Shown: positions 47,891-57,824 of the stretch, piece by piece
How the letters are laid out: every line of letters starts with the position of its first letter
Numbering within the stretch: the stretch's first letter is position 1
NCBI RefSeq assembly: GCF_027594785.1
Contig: NZ_CP075584.1
Coordinates: 744,001-808,000, forward strand
DNA from: Cryobacterium breve
GTDB taxonomy: Bacteria > Actinomycetota > Actinomycetes > Actinomycetales > Microbacteriaceae
Direction: 5' to 3'
DNA length: 64,000 nt
Position numbers and translations under genes: made by a program
The notes under the pieces: generated by a model
What the model was told of the DNA's origin: nothing
What the model saw: only the letters and a program-made list of their open reading frames with translations
Database searches by the model: none

Positions 47891-48668
47891 AGTGCCACGT
47901 TCCCGCCCAGATCGCGACCGCGATCGAGATCCCGGCGACGCCGACGCCGAGCCCCAGCATCACCGCATCCCCGGCCCCGATCTCCGATTCGCGGGCCCAG
48001 GTGCGCGGCGCGGTCCCGAAGCCGCGGGCCTCCATGGCCGTTGCGAGCTTGCTCCCGCGGCGGACCGAGATGACGAGCAGGGCGAAGGCCGGACCGAATA
48101 AGCGACGGAGGGCCCCGATCGGTCCGCCGCCGTCACCGACTCCCCGCGCGCGCCTGGCGAGGCTGAGGAAACGCCAGTCTTCGATGAACATCCCGACGAG
48201 GCGCAGGCCGGCGAGTCCGCCGAGCACGAACCGGGCAGGCAGGCGCAGCACCTGCGCGAGCCCGTCGGCGAGGTCGGTCGGGTCCGTCGTGGCCAGGAGC
48301 ACGATCCCCGGCAGGCCGATCGCGAGAACGCGAAGCGCGATGGCCAGGCCGAGCTGGACCGAGCCATCCGTCACCGTCACGAAACCGACGGTCAGGAGCA
48401 CCGCTCCGGAGTCGCGGCCGTACAGCACCGTGGTCAGGCCCGCGAAGGGCGCTGCGAACCACAGCGTCGAGGTGCGCAGCCAGAACTGCCGCGCACTCAG
48501 CCCGCACCAGAACAGCAGGACGCCTTCGAGCGCGAGAGCGACGAGCGCGGAGACCCAGTCGATCGAAAGCAGCAACGCCAGGCTGACAACGATGGCGGCG
48601 CCGAGCTTGGAGATGGGGTTGAGCCGGGCCGCCGCGCTCGGGCGGATGCTCGGCGTGAGGAGGCTCAT
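47877..48668 (-). CDS. ykoC: ECF transporter T component, YkoC-like
   Basis: 263-residue membrane scaffold of an energy-coupling factor importer. Hydrophobic segments around LGAAIVVSLALLLSIDWV and VLAIGLPGIVLLATT precede the two A-x-[RE]-x-R-G motifs of T components (SLARRARGVGDG and ATAMEARGFG), which couple to the ATPases. The start overlaps the ATPase stop (ATGA). Part of ykoEDC. Confidence 0.88.
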   Translation of the reverse strand: MSLLTPSIRPSAAARLNPISKLGAAIVVSLALLLSIDWVSALVALALEGVLLFWCGLSARQFWLRTSTLWFAAPFAGLTTVLYGRDSGAVLLTVGFVTVTDGSVQLGLAIALRVLAIGLPGIVLLATTDPTDLADGLAQVLRLPARFVLGGLAGLRLVGMFIEDWRFLSLARRARGVGDGGGPIGALRRLFGPAFALLVISVRRGSKLATAMEARGFGTAPRTWARESEIGAGDAVMLGLGVGVAGISIAVAIWAGTWHFVLS

Positions 48669-50236
48669 CGGCGCGCCCCGGCCGCCGGCCCGGGCGCCGA
48701 CCCGGCCAGCCCGCCGGTGAGTCGGTATTCGGAGCCGGCGATCGTGTCGACCAGGAGCCTCATCGTGGGTGACGAAGACGAGAGCGGTGCCCGCGCTCTG
48801 CACATCGACGAGGAGGGAGACGAGTTCCCGCCAGGTGCGGGAGTCCTGGCCGAAGGTGGGCTCGTCGAGCACGAGCAGCCGCGGGCGGCTCGCGAGCACG
48901 GTCGCGACCGAGAGCCGGCGTTTCTCGCCGCCCGAGAGTGTGAAGGGGTTCGCCTCGGCGAGGTGGTCGAGCCGGAGCCTCTCGAGGAGCTCATCGACGC
49001 GGCGGACCTGCTCCGCCGGGGCGAGGCCGAGGGCGTGCGGGCCGATGGCGAGTTCGGCGCGCACGGAGCCGGCGAGGAACTGGTGTTCGGGGTCCTGGAA
49101 GACCATACCGATCCGGGTGAGGAGGGCCCGTGAGCGCCAGCGGACCGGTTCGGTGCCGAGGCCGCCCGCGAGGCCGGGACTCGCAGCGAGACGACCGCCC
49201 GCCGGGGCGAGCAGGCCGGCCAGGGTGAGTGCGAGCGTCGATTTGCCCGCGCCGTTCGGGCCCGTGATCGCGGTCGCCGTTCCTGCCCCGATGGCGAGGT
49301 CGATCCCGCCGGCGACGACCTGGGCGGTGCGGCGGGCGAACGGCACCCGCCCGACGAAGAGCTCGGTCGCGGACAACAGGAGGCTCCGGAACCGCTGCTC
49401 TCCCCGGCCCGGAGTCCGAGGTCGGCAGGCAGCCGGCTCGGCAGTCGGCCGGGAAGCCGCGGCGGAAGATGCGGCACCCAGACCCCGGCCGCTGCGAGCC
49501 GTTCGCCCTCGGACTGCAGCACGGTGCCGGTCGGCCCGTCGGCCAGGACTCCGCCGGCGGCATCGAGCACGATGACCCGGTCGACGAGGTCCTGCCACAC
49601 GGCGACCCGGTGTTCGATCACGATCAGGGTCGCTCCGGAGGCGTCGAGGGTACGACGGACGGCGTCGCGCACCTCGATCACGCCGTCGGGGTCGAGGTTG
49701 GCGGTCGGCTCGTCGAGCAGGAGCAGGCCCGGCCGCATGGCCAGCACGCCGGCGAGGGCGAGGCGTTGTTTCTGGCCGCCGCTGAGCGCGGAGGTGGGGT
49801 GATCGAGCGGCAGCCGCAGGCCGACCGCCTCGAGGGCGACACCGACCCTGCGCCAGATCTCGTCCCGCTGCACGGCGAGATTTTCGCAACCGAAGGCGAC
49901 GTCGTCGCCGACTCTCGCGAGCACGACCTGGGAATCCGGGTCCTGCAGCACGAGACCGACCCGGCCACGGGCATCCGCCGGCCGCCAGCCGTCGATAAGC
50001 AGTTCGCCGGTCTCGTCGCCCTCATCCTCAGCGCCGAGCACTCCGGCGAGGGCGTGCACGAAGGTGCTCTTGCCCGCGCCGCTCGCGCCGAGCAGCAGCA
50101 CGCGTTCGCCCGGGCGGATGTCGAGGTCGAGTCCGGAGACCGCGGGCGCGCGCCGTCCGGCGTGCCGCCAGCCCCAGCCGCGGGCGCGCACATGCGCGCC
50201 CGCGACCGGGCGTACGGAATCGGGATCCAGGGGCAT
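48665..50236 (-). pseudogene. ykoD: ECF transporter duplicated ATPase, YkoD-like, three frameshifts
   Basis: About 523 residues after correction. Two ABC ATPase domains in one chain: the first with GASGAGKST, LSGGQKQRLALAG and LLLLDEPTANLD; the second with GPNGAGKST, LSGGEKRRLSVAT and LVLDEPTFGQD. It drives uptake of thiamine precursor by YkoE. Breaks: an extra G in the GGGG run near 49413 (GLRAG to RAAVPE), an extra base in AGGCT 49381-49385 (VPE to LLLSATELFVGR) and an extra base in AGCCT 48756-48760 (THDE to LLVDTIAGSEYR). With all three corrected the protein is uninterrupted. Confidence 0.86.
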
Positions 50237-50239
50237 CCG

Positions 50240-50857
50240 CTACACGGTGGCGCGCTGGGTGGCGCGGCCGGCGGCGAATCGGCTCAGGGCCCCCGAACGC
50301 ACTAGACCGCGCAACACCAGCCAGGAGACAAGTCCGCCGAGGACCACGCCGGAGACGACGGCGGAGACGAAGTAAGTCACCTTGATCGCGTCGTCGACGG
50401 CGGCGTAGCTGTTCAGGACGTCGAGGATACCGACCGCGACGCCGGCTCCGGCCCCGGCGAGGAGGGCGGTGCCGAGCTTCCAGCTCGAATAGAGGAACAG
50501 CGCGAAGACGATCTCCGCACCCAGGCCCTCGACGACGCCCCAGATCAGGGTCGAGAAGCCCCACTGGGTCCCGATCAGCATCGAGACGACGGCGGCGACG
50601 ACTTCGGTATAGACGGCGGCGCCTGGCTTTCGCACGACGAGCCCGCCGAGCACGGCGGCGAAGAGCCAGCCGCCGGCGAGGAGGCCCTCGAGGCCGGGAG
50701 TGAAGGCCAGGACGGCGCTGAGCGGCGTCCAGGCCAGGCCCCAGGCCCAGAAGATGACGCCGCTCGCGACGCCGATCACGCTGGCGACGACGATGTCGAC
50801 GACCCGCCAGCGGTAGTTGCGAACCCGGGCTGCGGGTGTGGTGGTTGTTGAATGCAT
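50240..50857 (-). CDS. ykoE: ECF transporter S component, YkoE (HMP/thiamine permease)
   Basis: 205-residue integral membrane substrate-binding component. Helices include IVVASVIGVASGVIFWAW, GGWLFAAVLGGLVVRKPGA and YTEVVAAVVSMLIGTQWG, matching the YkoE family that binds hydroxymethylpyrimidine or thiamine. First gene of the operon, preceded by a TPP riboswitch, which independently supports the substrate. I start at the ATG at 50857. Confidence 0.92.
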   Translation of the reverse strand: MHSTTTTPAARVRNYRWRVVDIVVASVIGVASGVIFWAWGLAWTPLSAVLAFTPGLEGLLAGGWLFAAVLGGLVVRKPGAAVYTEVVAAVVSMLIGTQWGFSTLIWGVVEGLGAEIVFALFLYSSWKLGTALLAGAGAGVAVGILDVLNSYAAVDDAIKVTYFVSAVVSGVVLGGLVSWLVLRGLVRSGALSRFAAGRATQRATV

Positions 50858-50905
50858 GGTGTCGCGCCCTTTCAATGGCAATTGAGGGCACGGGTATGAG
50901 TGTTT

Positions 50906-50994
50906 CTGCCTCCCTGCGCTGGCATGATCCAGATCAGGTTCGACGGTCGAAGCCTAGGAAGCTTCCTCTCAGCCCGGTTGACCGGACTCCCGTG
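50906..50994 (-). promoter_or_regulatory. TPP (THI-box) riboswitch
   Basis: On the minus strand the aptamer reads ACGGGAGTCCGG, then GGGCTGAGAGGAAGC, then GAACCTGATCTGGATCATGC and CAGCGCAGGGAGGC. The conserved CTGAGA and ACCTGATCTGGATNATGCCAGCG blocks are both present in order. It lies 49 nt upstream of ykoE and would repress ykoEDC when thiamine pyrophosphate is abundant. Confidence 0.96.
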
Positions 50995-51143
50995 TTCGAT
51001 ACTGAGTATAGACCCGGGGTATAGACCGTGCCGGGTTCCCGCAGTGGGCAGGGGCGCGGAGGGGCCCGTGTACAGTTAAAGCAGGTGTGCCGGGAAGTCT
51101 GGTCGGCGTCCGCTCATCGAGCCCGAAACCAGAGGATCCACCC

Positions 51144-52505
51144 ATGAATGCACCCGCGAACCCATCAGGAGCCTCCCCCGCCCCCCGCAATCCCCGGGGC
51201 ATCGGCGCGGTTTTCCGGCGCAGCAGCTATCCGGAATACGTGCGGATCAGTCAGATCCTCCGTCGCGAAACGGTCGGCGGGGCACTCCTGCTCGTTGCGA
51301 CGGTCATCGCCCTGATCCTCGCGAACTCGCCGGCTTCCGGACTCTACTTCGCCGTGCGGGACTTCGAGTTCGGCTACGAGCCCTGGCACCTCCAGCTCAG
51401 CGTCGGAGCCTGGGCGGCCGACGGCCTGCTCGCGATCTTCTTCTTTCTCGCCGGCCTCGAACTCAAACGTGAATTCGTCGCCGGGGACCTGCGCACCCTG
51501 GATCGCGCGGTCGTCCCCGTTGCCGCGGCCATCGGCGGCGTGCTGACCCCTGCGGTCTTCTTCACACTCGTGAACCTCGGCGGCGGGGCGGAGGCGCTGC
51601 GGGGCTGGGCGGTGCCGACCGCGACGGACATCGCCTTCGCCGTCGCCGTGCTTGCCGTGATCGGCTCACACCTTCCGAGCGCCCTCCGGGTGTTCCTGCT
51701 GACCCTCGCGGTCGTCGACGACTTGCTGGCGATCACGATCATCGCGTTCTTCTACACGAGCGACCTGCAGCCGCTCCTTCTTGCGGCGGCTGCGGTGCCG
51801 CTCGCCCTCTTCGCATTCCTCGCGCACCGATACTCCTTCCACTTCGGGACGCAACCGTGGCTGGCATGGCTCGTACTCGTGCCGCTCGGCGTGGTGACCT
51901 GGGTCCTGGTCCATGCGTCCGGCATCCACGCCACCGTCGCCGGAGTGCTGCTCGGTTTCGCGGTGCCCGTACTCCGCAGCCGTCGGGGCGGCGGACCCGA
52001 CGCGGGCGCCGGGCTCGCCCAGACCCTCGAGCACCGGATCCGGCCGTTGTCGGCGGGATTCGCCGTCCCGGTCTTCGCCTTCTTCTCGGCCGGGGTCGCG
52101 ATCGGTGGGCCCGCCGGTCTCGCGGCGGCCCTGAGCGACCCCGTCGCGATCGGGATCATCGTCGCCCTCGTGCTCGGCAAACCGGTCGGCATCCTCGGTG
52201 CGACCTGGCTCGTCACCCGCACGACGAAGGCATCGCTCGACCCCGACCTGGCCTGGGTCGACGTGATCGGAGTCGCCATGCTCGCCGGAGTGGGCTTCAC
52301 GGTGTCGTTGTTGATCAGCGAGCTCGGCTTCGGGCACGGCACAACCGAGGACGACCACGCCAAGGTGGCCATCCTCACGGCGTCACTGCTCGCGGCCCTG
52401 CTCGCCGCCGTCGTGTTGCGCAGCCGTAACCGGCACTACCGGCAGATCGACCTCAAGGAGACGGCGGACGCGGACAACGACGGAATCCCCGACGCATTCG
52501 CGTAG
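51144..52505 (+). CDS. nhaA: Na+/H+ antiporter NhaA
   Basis: 453-residue inner-membrane antiporter with about twelve helices. The paired Asp residues of the transport site are in [18 protein letters not shown], and the earlier Asp in [35 protein letters not shown] is the family start motif. The C-terminus ends in an acidic [12 protein letters not shown] tail. ATG at 51144 has AGAGGA upstream, preferred over longer frames. It extrudes Na+ or Li+ at high pH. Confidence 0.94.
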   Translation: MNAPANPSGASPAPRNPRGIGAVFRRSSYPEYVRISQILRRETVGGALLLVATVIALILANSPASGLYFAVRDFEFGYEPWHLQLSVGAWAADGLLAIFFFLAGLELKREFVAGDLRTLDRAVVPVAAAIGGVLTPAVFFTLVNLGGGAEALRGWAVPTATDIAFAVAVLAVIGSHLPSALRVFLLTLAVVDDLLAITIIAFFYTSDLQPLLLAAAAVPLALFAFLAHRYSFHFGTQPWLAWLVLVPLGVVTWVLVHASGIHATVAGVLLGFAVPVLRSRRGGGPDAGAGLAQTLEHRIRPLSAGFAVPVFAFFSAGVAIGGPAGLAAALSDPVAIGIIVALVLGKPVGILGATWLVTRTTKASLDPDLAWVDVIGVAMLAGVGFTVSLLISELGFGHGTTEDDHAKVAILTASLLAALLAAVVLRSRNRHYRQIDLKETADADNDGIPDAFA

Positions 52506-52507
52506 GG

Positions 52508-52867
52508 CTACTTCTTGAGTGCCCGGATGACGTGGCTGAGCGTCTTGCCGACGACCCAGACGAACGGGATCCCGACGGCGAGCAGGGAGATGACGTTGGG
52601 CTCGAAGCGCACGGTGCCCTCGGACTTCACGTAGGCGCCCACCGGGATGGACACTCCGCCACCGCCGCCGCCGGCGCCGTGCCCGGGGCCGCCGAAGCCA
52701 CCCGTGCCGGCTCCCTCGCCGGATTCGCCTTCGCCGCCGCCGAAACCGTAGTAGACGAGTGCGACGGGAACGATCGTGATCCCGTCGACGAGGACGGGGT
52801 CACCGTATGCCGACCGAACACCGGCGGAGCGTGAGATTTCTGCGAGCTTTTCGGGGAGGCTAGTCAT
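52508..52867 (-). CDS. GerW/YtfJ-family protein
   Basis: 119-residue protein beginning MTSLPEKLAEISRSAGVRSA, with YGDPVLVDGITIVPVALVYY, a Gly/Glu-rich flexible loop (about residues 45-75), then GGVSIPVGAYVKSEGTVRFE, the GerW (YtfJ) family core. In spore formers YtfJ is a sporulation protein; actinobacterial homologues are of unknown role. A TATCTT box (52874-52879) ends 7 nt before the ATG at 52867, which decides the start over a longer frame. The Gly-rich loop makes the encoded segment strongly GC-biased. Confidence 0.78.
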   Translation of the reverse strand: MTSLPEKLAEISRSAGVRSAYGDPVLVDGITIVPVALVYYGFGGGEGESGEGAGTGGFGGPGHGAGGGGGGVSIPVGAYVKSEGTVRFEPNVISLLAVGIPFVWVVGKTLSHVIRALKK

Positions 52868-52906
52868 ATTCTCAAGATACCCCGTCACGCTCCGCCACGC
52901 CCGGCA

Positions 52907-54193
52907 TCAGGGATTGTCGTCTCCGCGCTCGCCCGCGCGGGGGTTCGGCTTGGTGGCGTCGAGGCCGACCGGGCGAGCCTGGCTCGGCCCGAGGAGCGAG
53001 GCAGGCCGCACCGAACCGCGACCGAAGCGCGCGCTGACGGAGTCCACGGCGAGTTCGGCACCGCGCCAGTCGTCGTCAGGGTCCCAGAGGCCGAGGCCGG
53101 CCCCGTCACCGTCGCCGAGCTGTTCCACCCGCACCCCGATCAGTCGCACCCGGATGCCGCGTGCGGCGAGCAGGTCGAAGCTCGCCGCGGCCTCCTCGTA
53201 GATGCGCCGGCCCACGTTGGTCGCCTCGGCGAGGGTGCGCGAGCGGGTGACGGTGCTGAAGTCGGTGTACCGGAGTTTCAGCACGACGCAGCGGCCGACG
53301 AGCCCGGCCCGCCGAAGGGAGACCGCCACCGCGTCGGACTGTCGGAGCAGTTCGCTGCGCAACCGGGCGACATCCGTGACGTCGTGTTCGAAGGTGATCT
53401 CGTGGCCGACACTCTTCTCCTCGCGCTCGAGGGTCACCCCGCGCGGGTCCCTGCCCCACGCGAGCTCGTGGAGCTTGCGGCCCGCTACCTCACCGATCGT
53501 CTTTTGCAGCACCGGCAGCGGCATCGCGGCGAGGTCGCCGATCGTGCGCAGGCCGAGCCCGAGGAGCGAATTCTCGGTCACGGCGCCGACGCCCCAGAGC
53601 GAGCCGACGGGGAGCGGATGCAGGAACGCGAGGGTGTCTTCGGCTGGAACCACGAGCAGGCCGTTGGGTTTTGCCCTGCTCGACGCCATCTTGGCGACGA
53701 ACTTCGTCGACGCTGCGCCGACGGAACAGGTGAGCCCTGTTTCGCTCTGGACCCGCTCGCGGATCAGCGCCGCGATCACGGCGGGCGAGCCGTGCAGGCG
53801 GCGGGCTCCGGAGACATCGAGGAATGCTTCGTCGATGCTGAGCGGCTCGACGAGCGGGGTCATGTCCGTGAAGATGCCCATCACCTGCTCGGAGAAGTCC
53901 CGGTACCGGCCCATGTGTGGTTCGAGGACGACCGCGTCGGGGCAGCGCCGCAGGGCGAGCGCCATCGGCATGGCCGAGTTGACGCCGTAGCGCCGCGCGA
54001 CGTAGTTGGCTGCCGTTACAACGGAGCGTCCGGAGCGATGGCCGACGATGACGGGCTTGTCGACCAGCTCCGGGTGGTCGAGCAGCTCGACGGACGCGAA
54101 GAACGCGTCCATGTCGATGTGGAGCAGGGTCGCGGAGGAGTCGTCGACGTTCGCCGCCGAGACCGTGCGGTCGCTTCCGTCCTGCCTGCTCAC
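52907..54193 (-). CDS. dinB: DNA polymerase IV (Y-family)
   Basis: 428-residue translesion polymerase. Catalytic carboxylates are in LHIDMDAFFASVEL and SIDEAFLDVSG; the fingers include YVARRYGVNSAMPM. The helix-hairpin-helix region GVGAVTENSLLGLGLRTIGD and the little-finger domain LRLLRQSDAVAVSLRRAG follow. No obvious C-terminal clamp-binding motif was identified. The GTG start is preceded by a TAGGGT box (54200-54205) ending 7 nt upstream. Confidence 0.94.
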   Translation of the reverse strand: MSRQDGSDRTVSAANVDDSSATLLHIDMDAFFASVELLDHPELVDKPVIVGHRSGRSVVTAANYVARRYGVNSAMPMALALRRCPDAVVLEPHMGRYRDFSEQVMGIFTDMTPLVEPLSIDEAFLDVSGARRLHGSPAVIAALIRERVQSETGLTCSVGAASTKFVAKMASSRAKPNGLLVVPAEDTLAFLHPLPVGSLWGVGAVTENSLLGLGLRTIGDLAAMPLPVLQKTIGEVAGRKLHELAWGRDPRGVTLEREEKSVGHEITFEHDVTDVARLRSELLRQSDAVAVSLRRAGLVGRCVVLKLRYTDFSTVTRSRTLAEATNVGRRIYEEAAASFDLLAARGIRVRLIGVRVEQLGDGDGAGLGLWDPDDDWRGAELAVDSVSARFGRGSVRPASLLGPSQARPVGLDATKPNPRAGERGDDNP

Positions 54194-54309
54194 CCTGAGA
54201 CCCTAACCCACACCGCCGACCCTGCGAGCAGACCCGGTCTGCGGGTAGCGTGCGAGGCGGAATGCACCGACGACCGCAGGGGTTGCATCGTGCAACGAAA
54301 GGAGCCCTC

Positions 54310-54867
54310 ATGGAATCGAACTGGATCGCACTGCAGCAGCAGGCCCACCAGGAGTTCAGCGCCCGGCTCGCGCACGTCACAAGCTGGGACGCGCCGACCC
54401 CCGACTCGGAGTGGACCGTCCGCGACCTCGTGCGCCACGTCGTCCGAGGCCAGCAGACCGTGCCTCGGCTCCTGGCGGGACGCTCGGGCCTCGAGGCTCG
54501 CCTCACCCGCGCCCCGCTCGGTTCTGACCTCCAGGCGGAATGGGATACGTACTCCGCCCTCGCGACCGCCGCCTGGTCAGAGGCTCCCGCGGATGCTCCC
54601 GTCCGGCTGGCGTCCGAGACGGTCACCGCGGAGGCATACCTGCGGGAACAGGTCGCGGAGGTGACCATCCACACCTGGGACCTCGCCCGCGCCGTCTCCG
54701 CCGACGAGTCCCTCGACGACGACCTCGTCGCGGCCGTCTGGACTGTCTTCGAGCCGCAGAAGGACGCCCTCGAAGCGAGCGGCCTCTTCGCTCCCCCGGT
54801 TCCCCTTCCCGACGACGCGCCGCTGCAGGCCCGGCTGCTCGCACTCACCGGGCGCGACGGGCGCTGA
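54310..54867 (+). CDS. Maleylpyruvate isomerase-like metal-binding protein (TIGR03086 type)
   Basis: 185-residue four-helix-bundle protein of the DinB/mycothiol-dependent isomerase superfamily. The core motifs WTVRDLVRHVVRGQQTVPRL and VAEVTIHTWDLARA hold the His residues that bind a metal in this family. Actinobacterial relatives use mycothiol as cosubstrate. Start ATG has AAAGGAG upstream. Reaction unknown. Confidence 0.85.
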   Translation: MESNWIALQQQAHQEFSARLAHVTSWDAPTPDSEWTVRDLVRHVVRGQQTVPRLLAGRSGLEARLTRAPLGSDLQAEWDTYSALATAAWSEAPADAPVRLASETVTAEAYLREQVAEVTIHTWDLARAVSADESLDDDLVAAVWTVFEPQKDALEASGLFAPPVPLPDDAPLQARLLALTGRDGR

Positions 54868-54880
54868 AATCGCCTCGTGG

Positions 54881-55681
54881 TCAGCGGGTGACTTTCTCCG
54901 CCCCCGCGAGTCGCTGCGCGACGTAAATCGGCACGATCGAGACCAGCACGAGGACAACGGCGATGACGTTGACGATCGGGGCCTGATTCGGCCGGAACAG
55001 ATTGTCGAGGATCCATATCGGCAGGGTTTTCACGCTCGACCCCGCGGTGAACGTCGTCACGATGATCTCGTCGAAGCTCAGCGCGAAGGCGAGCAGTCCG
55101 CCCGCGAAGAGCGCAGAACGCAGCTGCGGGAAGGTCACGAGTCGGAAGGTGGTCCAGAGTCCCGCTCCGAGATCGGCCGACGCCTCCTCGAAGTTCATGC
55201 CGACGCGGCGGAGACGGGCAATGACGTTGTTGAACACCGTGACGATGCAGAAGGTCGCGTGCGCGATGATCACGGTCGCGATCGACAGCTGAATGCCCAG
55301 GATCGTGCGGAAGGCATTGTTGAGCGCGATGCCCGTGATGATGCCGGGGAGCGCGATCGGCAGGATCACGAGGAGGCTCACGGCGTCGCGTCCGAAGAAC
55401 GCGAACCGCTGCAGGGCGAGCGAGATCAGGGTGCCGAGGACGAGGGACACCAGGGTCGCCACGATCGCGATCTGCACGCTCGTCGCGATCGCGTTGAGGG
55501 CGCCCTCATTGCGGAAGGCCTTCACCCACCACTCTAAGGTCAACCCGGGCGGCGGCCAGGTCAGGTTCGTGCTCGTACTGAAAGAGTTGATCAGCACGAC
55601 GATGAGCGGCAGGTAGATCACCGCGAGAATGATCCCGGTCAGGGCAGCGAGGACAGCTCGCGCCGGTCTGCTGAGTCGCAT
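54881..55681 (-). CDS. potC: ABC transporter permease, PotC-like
   Basis: 266-residue permease with about six helices. The EAA loop reads EEASADLGAGLWTTFRLVTF. The start ATG has a strong GGAGGAG ribosome site, 8 nt after the potB stop. Together with PotB it forms the channel of a spermidine/putrescine-type importer. Substrate is inferred from the family and the linked binding protein. Confidence 0.9.
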   Translation of the reverse strand: MRLSRPARAVLAALTGIILAVIYLPLIVVLINSFSTSTNLTWPPPGLTLEWWVKAFRNEGALNAIATSVQIAIVATLVSLVLGTLISLALQRFAFFGRDAVSLLVILPIALPGIITGIALNNAFRTILGIQLSIATVIIAHATFCIVTVFNNVIARLRRVGMNFEEASADLGAGLWTTFRLVTFPQLRSALFAGGLLAFALSFDEIIVTTFTAGSSVKTLPIWILDNLFRPNQAPIVNVIAVVLVLVSIVPIYVAQRLAGAEKVTR

Positions 55682-55689
55682 CTCTCCTC

Positions 55690-56601
55690 CTACAGGTTGT
55701 CCAGGGCGCCGGTGCGGCGCACGGCGGCGAGGTATCCGAAGATGATCACGATCGGGATGAGCGCGATCGCCGCCGCAAGGGGCAGGTTGTTCGCCGCGCC
55801 GACGTTCGTGTACACGAGATTGCCGAGCATCTGGTTGGCCCCGCCGACGATGTTGACCGTGATGTAGTCGCCGAGGGTGAGCGAGAAGCTGAAGATCGAA
55901 CCGGCGATGATCGCCGGCCAGATCATCGGCAGCACGACGAGCCGGAGGGTGGATCCGGTCCGGCCACCGAGGTCGCCGGATGCCTCGAGCAGGGAGTCCG
56001 GAACGCGTTCCAAGCCGGCGTAGATCGGCAGGATCACGTACGGCAGCCAGAGGTAGGCGAGGGTGATGACCGTCGCAGGGAGCCCGTAGCCCGGGGTCTG
56101 GCCGCCGAACGGCGCAACGAGCCAGTCGACGATGCCGTCGCTCGACAGCACCGAGCGCCACGCATAGGCCTTGACCAGGTAGCTCGCCCACAGTGGCATC
56201 AGCACGGCGATCACGAGCACCCGCTGCCACCGGGTGCTCGCAACCTTGGCCATGTAGAACGCGATCGGCAGGGCGACCAGCACGTCGACGACGGTCACGA
56301 CCACGGCGACGCCGAGGGTGCGCAGGGTCACCGTCTGGTACAGCGAGCCGGTCAGGACGGTCACGATGTTGTCGAGCGTCCACGTCTGCGTGATGGTTCC
56401 CGTGAACGTGTCGACCGTCCACAGTGCCGTGATCAGGAGCGCCGCGAGGGCCACGATGTAGACCAGTCCGAGCCAGAACAGCGGGGCCGAGAGCAGCAGG
56501 GAGAGTCGGAGCCGGGGGTGCCGGCTCAGGAAGACCGAGATCCGGCGGGCCCCGGTGTCGCGGGGCGCCGGGACCGGCCCGCCGGATTCGGGTTGGAGCA
56601 T
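55690..56601 (-). CDS. potB: ABC transporter permease, PotB-like
   Basis: 303-residue permease. The first helix is SAPLFWLGLVYIVALAALLI, and the EAA loop includes LLEASGDLGGRTGSTLRLV. It overlaps the binding-protein stop by one base (TGATG), so translation is coupled. A variable N-terminal stretch of about 30 residues precedes the first helix. Confidence 0.9.
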   Translation of the reverse strand: MLQPESGGPVPAPRDTGARRISVFLSRHPRLRLSLLLSAPLFWLGLVYIVALAALLITALWTVDTFTGTITQTWTLDNIVTVLTGSLYQTVTLRTLGVAVVVTVVDVLVALPIAFYMAKVASTRWQRVLVIAVLMPLWASYLVKAYAWRSVLSSDGIVDWLVAPFGGQTPGYGLPATVITLAYLWLPYVILPIYAGLERVPDSLLEASGDLGGRTGSTLRLVVLPMIWPAIIAGSIFSFSLTLGDYITVNIVGGANQMLGNLVYTNVGAANNLPLAAAIALIPIVIIFGYLAAVRRTGALDNL

Positions 56602-57797
56602 CAGCCCTTGATCTCCTGCCACGCGGTCGTCCAGGCCGCGTAGTCGGTGCAGGTCACATCGGTCCGGCCGTCGATGCATTTGGCGATCGGCGTCGTCCAG
56701 TACCAGATCTTCGACGCGTAGTCGGCGTCTCCGGCGTGATAGGTCGCGCACTGGTTGGGGTCGGTCATGAACTCGCAGGCCTTCTGGTTCGACGGTGCCT
56801 CACCGAAGTACTCGGTCGCCTGCGCGTTCGCCTTCGGGCTTGCGATGTAGTTGAGCCAGGCGTATGCGCAGTTCGGGTGGGCGGCTTTCGAGGCGATCAT
56901 CCAGGTGTCCGACCAGCCGGTGACGCCCTCTGACGGAACCGTGACCTCGGCAGGGGTCCCGGCAGCGAGTGAGTTGCGGATCACCTGCCAGGTGGTGCCG
57001 ACGACCGTGTCTCCGGTCTCGAAGGACTGCACCGACTTGAGGTAGTCGGACCAGTATTCTCCGATGTTCGGGCGCTGCTGCTTGAGCAGGTCGACGGCCG
57101 CTGCGAGCTGCTTCTCATCGAGGGCGTATGGGTTTTTGATCCCGAGATCGGGCTGGTGCTTCATCAGGTACATGGCGGCATCCGCGATGTAGATCGGGGA
57201 GTCGTAAGCGGTGACCTTGCCCTTGTAGGCGGAGGACTTGTCGAACACGACGTCCCACGAGGTCGGGGCAGGCGTGACGACATTCTTGTTGTACATCAAC
57301 AGGTTGGCGCCGTAGCCGTGCGGGATGCCGTAGGAGATGCCGTCGACGCTGTTCCAGGCCTGGAGCTTGAGGAAGTCGTAGATTCCGGCATAGTTCGGGA
57401 TCAGATCGGTGTTCACCGGGGCGACGTCTCCGGCGGCGACCAGGCGCAGGGAGGCGTCCCCCGACGCCGCGACGACGTCGTAGTCGCCGGTCTTCATCAG
57501 GTTGAACGCCTCGTCGGAGGTGCCGTAGGTCTTGCTCGTGACCTTGCAGCCGGTCTCGTCCTGGAAGGCGCTGACCCAGTCCACGGTCGGGTCGTTGCTG
57601 CCGTCCTCGACATAGCCGGGCCACGCGAGGATCGAGACGGCGCCCTCGTTCGCGCCGAGGGCGGTGGGCGCGGATGCGGTGGGCTTGGTCGCCCCGGACG
57701 TCGTGGTTCCGCACGCCGTGAGGAGGGCGATCGAGGCGATGGCGAGCCCGGTCAGGGCGGTCAGTTTGGAGTTGCGGTGGGGCGCATGGCGGTTCAT
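56601..57797 (-). CDS. potD: Spermidine/putrescine-type extracellular binding lipoprotein
   Basis: 398-residue periplasmic-type binding protein anchored by the lipobox SIALLTACG. The mature domain begins with GAVSILAWPGYVEDGSNDP, a typical PotD/PotF opening (I-x-x-W-x-G-Y), and includes GYGANLLMYNKNVV and YIASPKANAQATEYFGEAP. ATG at 57797 is chosen because GGAGA lies 6 nt upstream; an in-frame ATG 12 nt earlier is the alternative. Polyamine specificity is inferred, not certain. Confidence 0.88.
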   Translation of the reverse strand: MNRHAPHRNSKLTALTGLAIASIALLTACGTTTSGATKPTASAPTALGANEGAVSILAWPGYVEDGSNDPTVDWVSAFQDETGCKVTSKTYGTSDEAFNLMKTGDYDVVAASGDASLRLVAAGDVAPVNTDLIPNYAGIYDFLKLQAWNSVDGISYGIPHGYGANLLMYNKNVVTPAPTSWDVVFDKSSAYKGKVTAYDSPIYIADAAMYLMKHQPDLGIKNPYALDEKQLAAAVDLLKQQRPNIGEYWSDYLKSVQSFETGDTVVGTTWQVIRNSLAAGTPAEVTVPSEGVTGWSDTWMIASKAAHPNCAYAWLNYIASPKANAQATEYFGEAPSNQKACEFMTDPNQCATYHAGDADYASKIWYWTTPIAKCIDGRTDVTCTDYAAWTTAWQEIKG

Positions 57798-57824
57798 TTC
57801 GGTCTCCATTCTTGGGTGGGCGGG

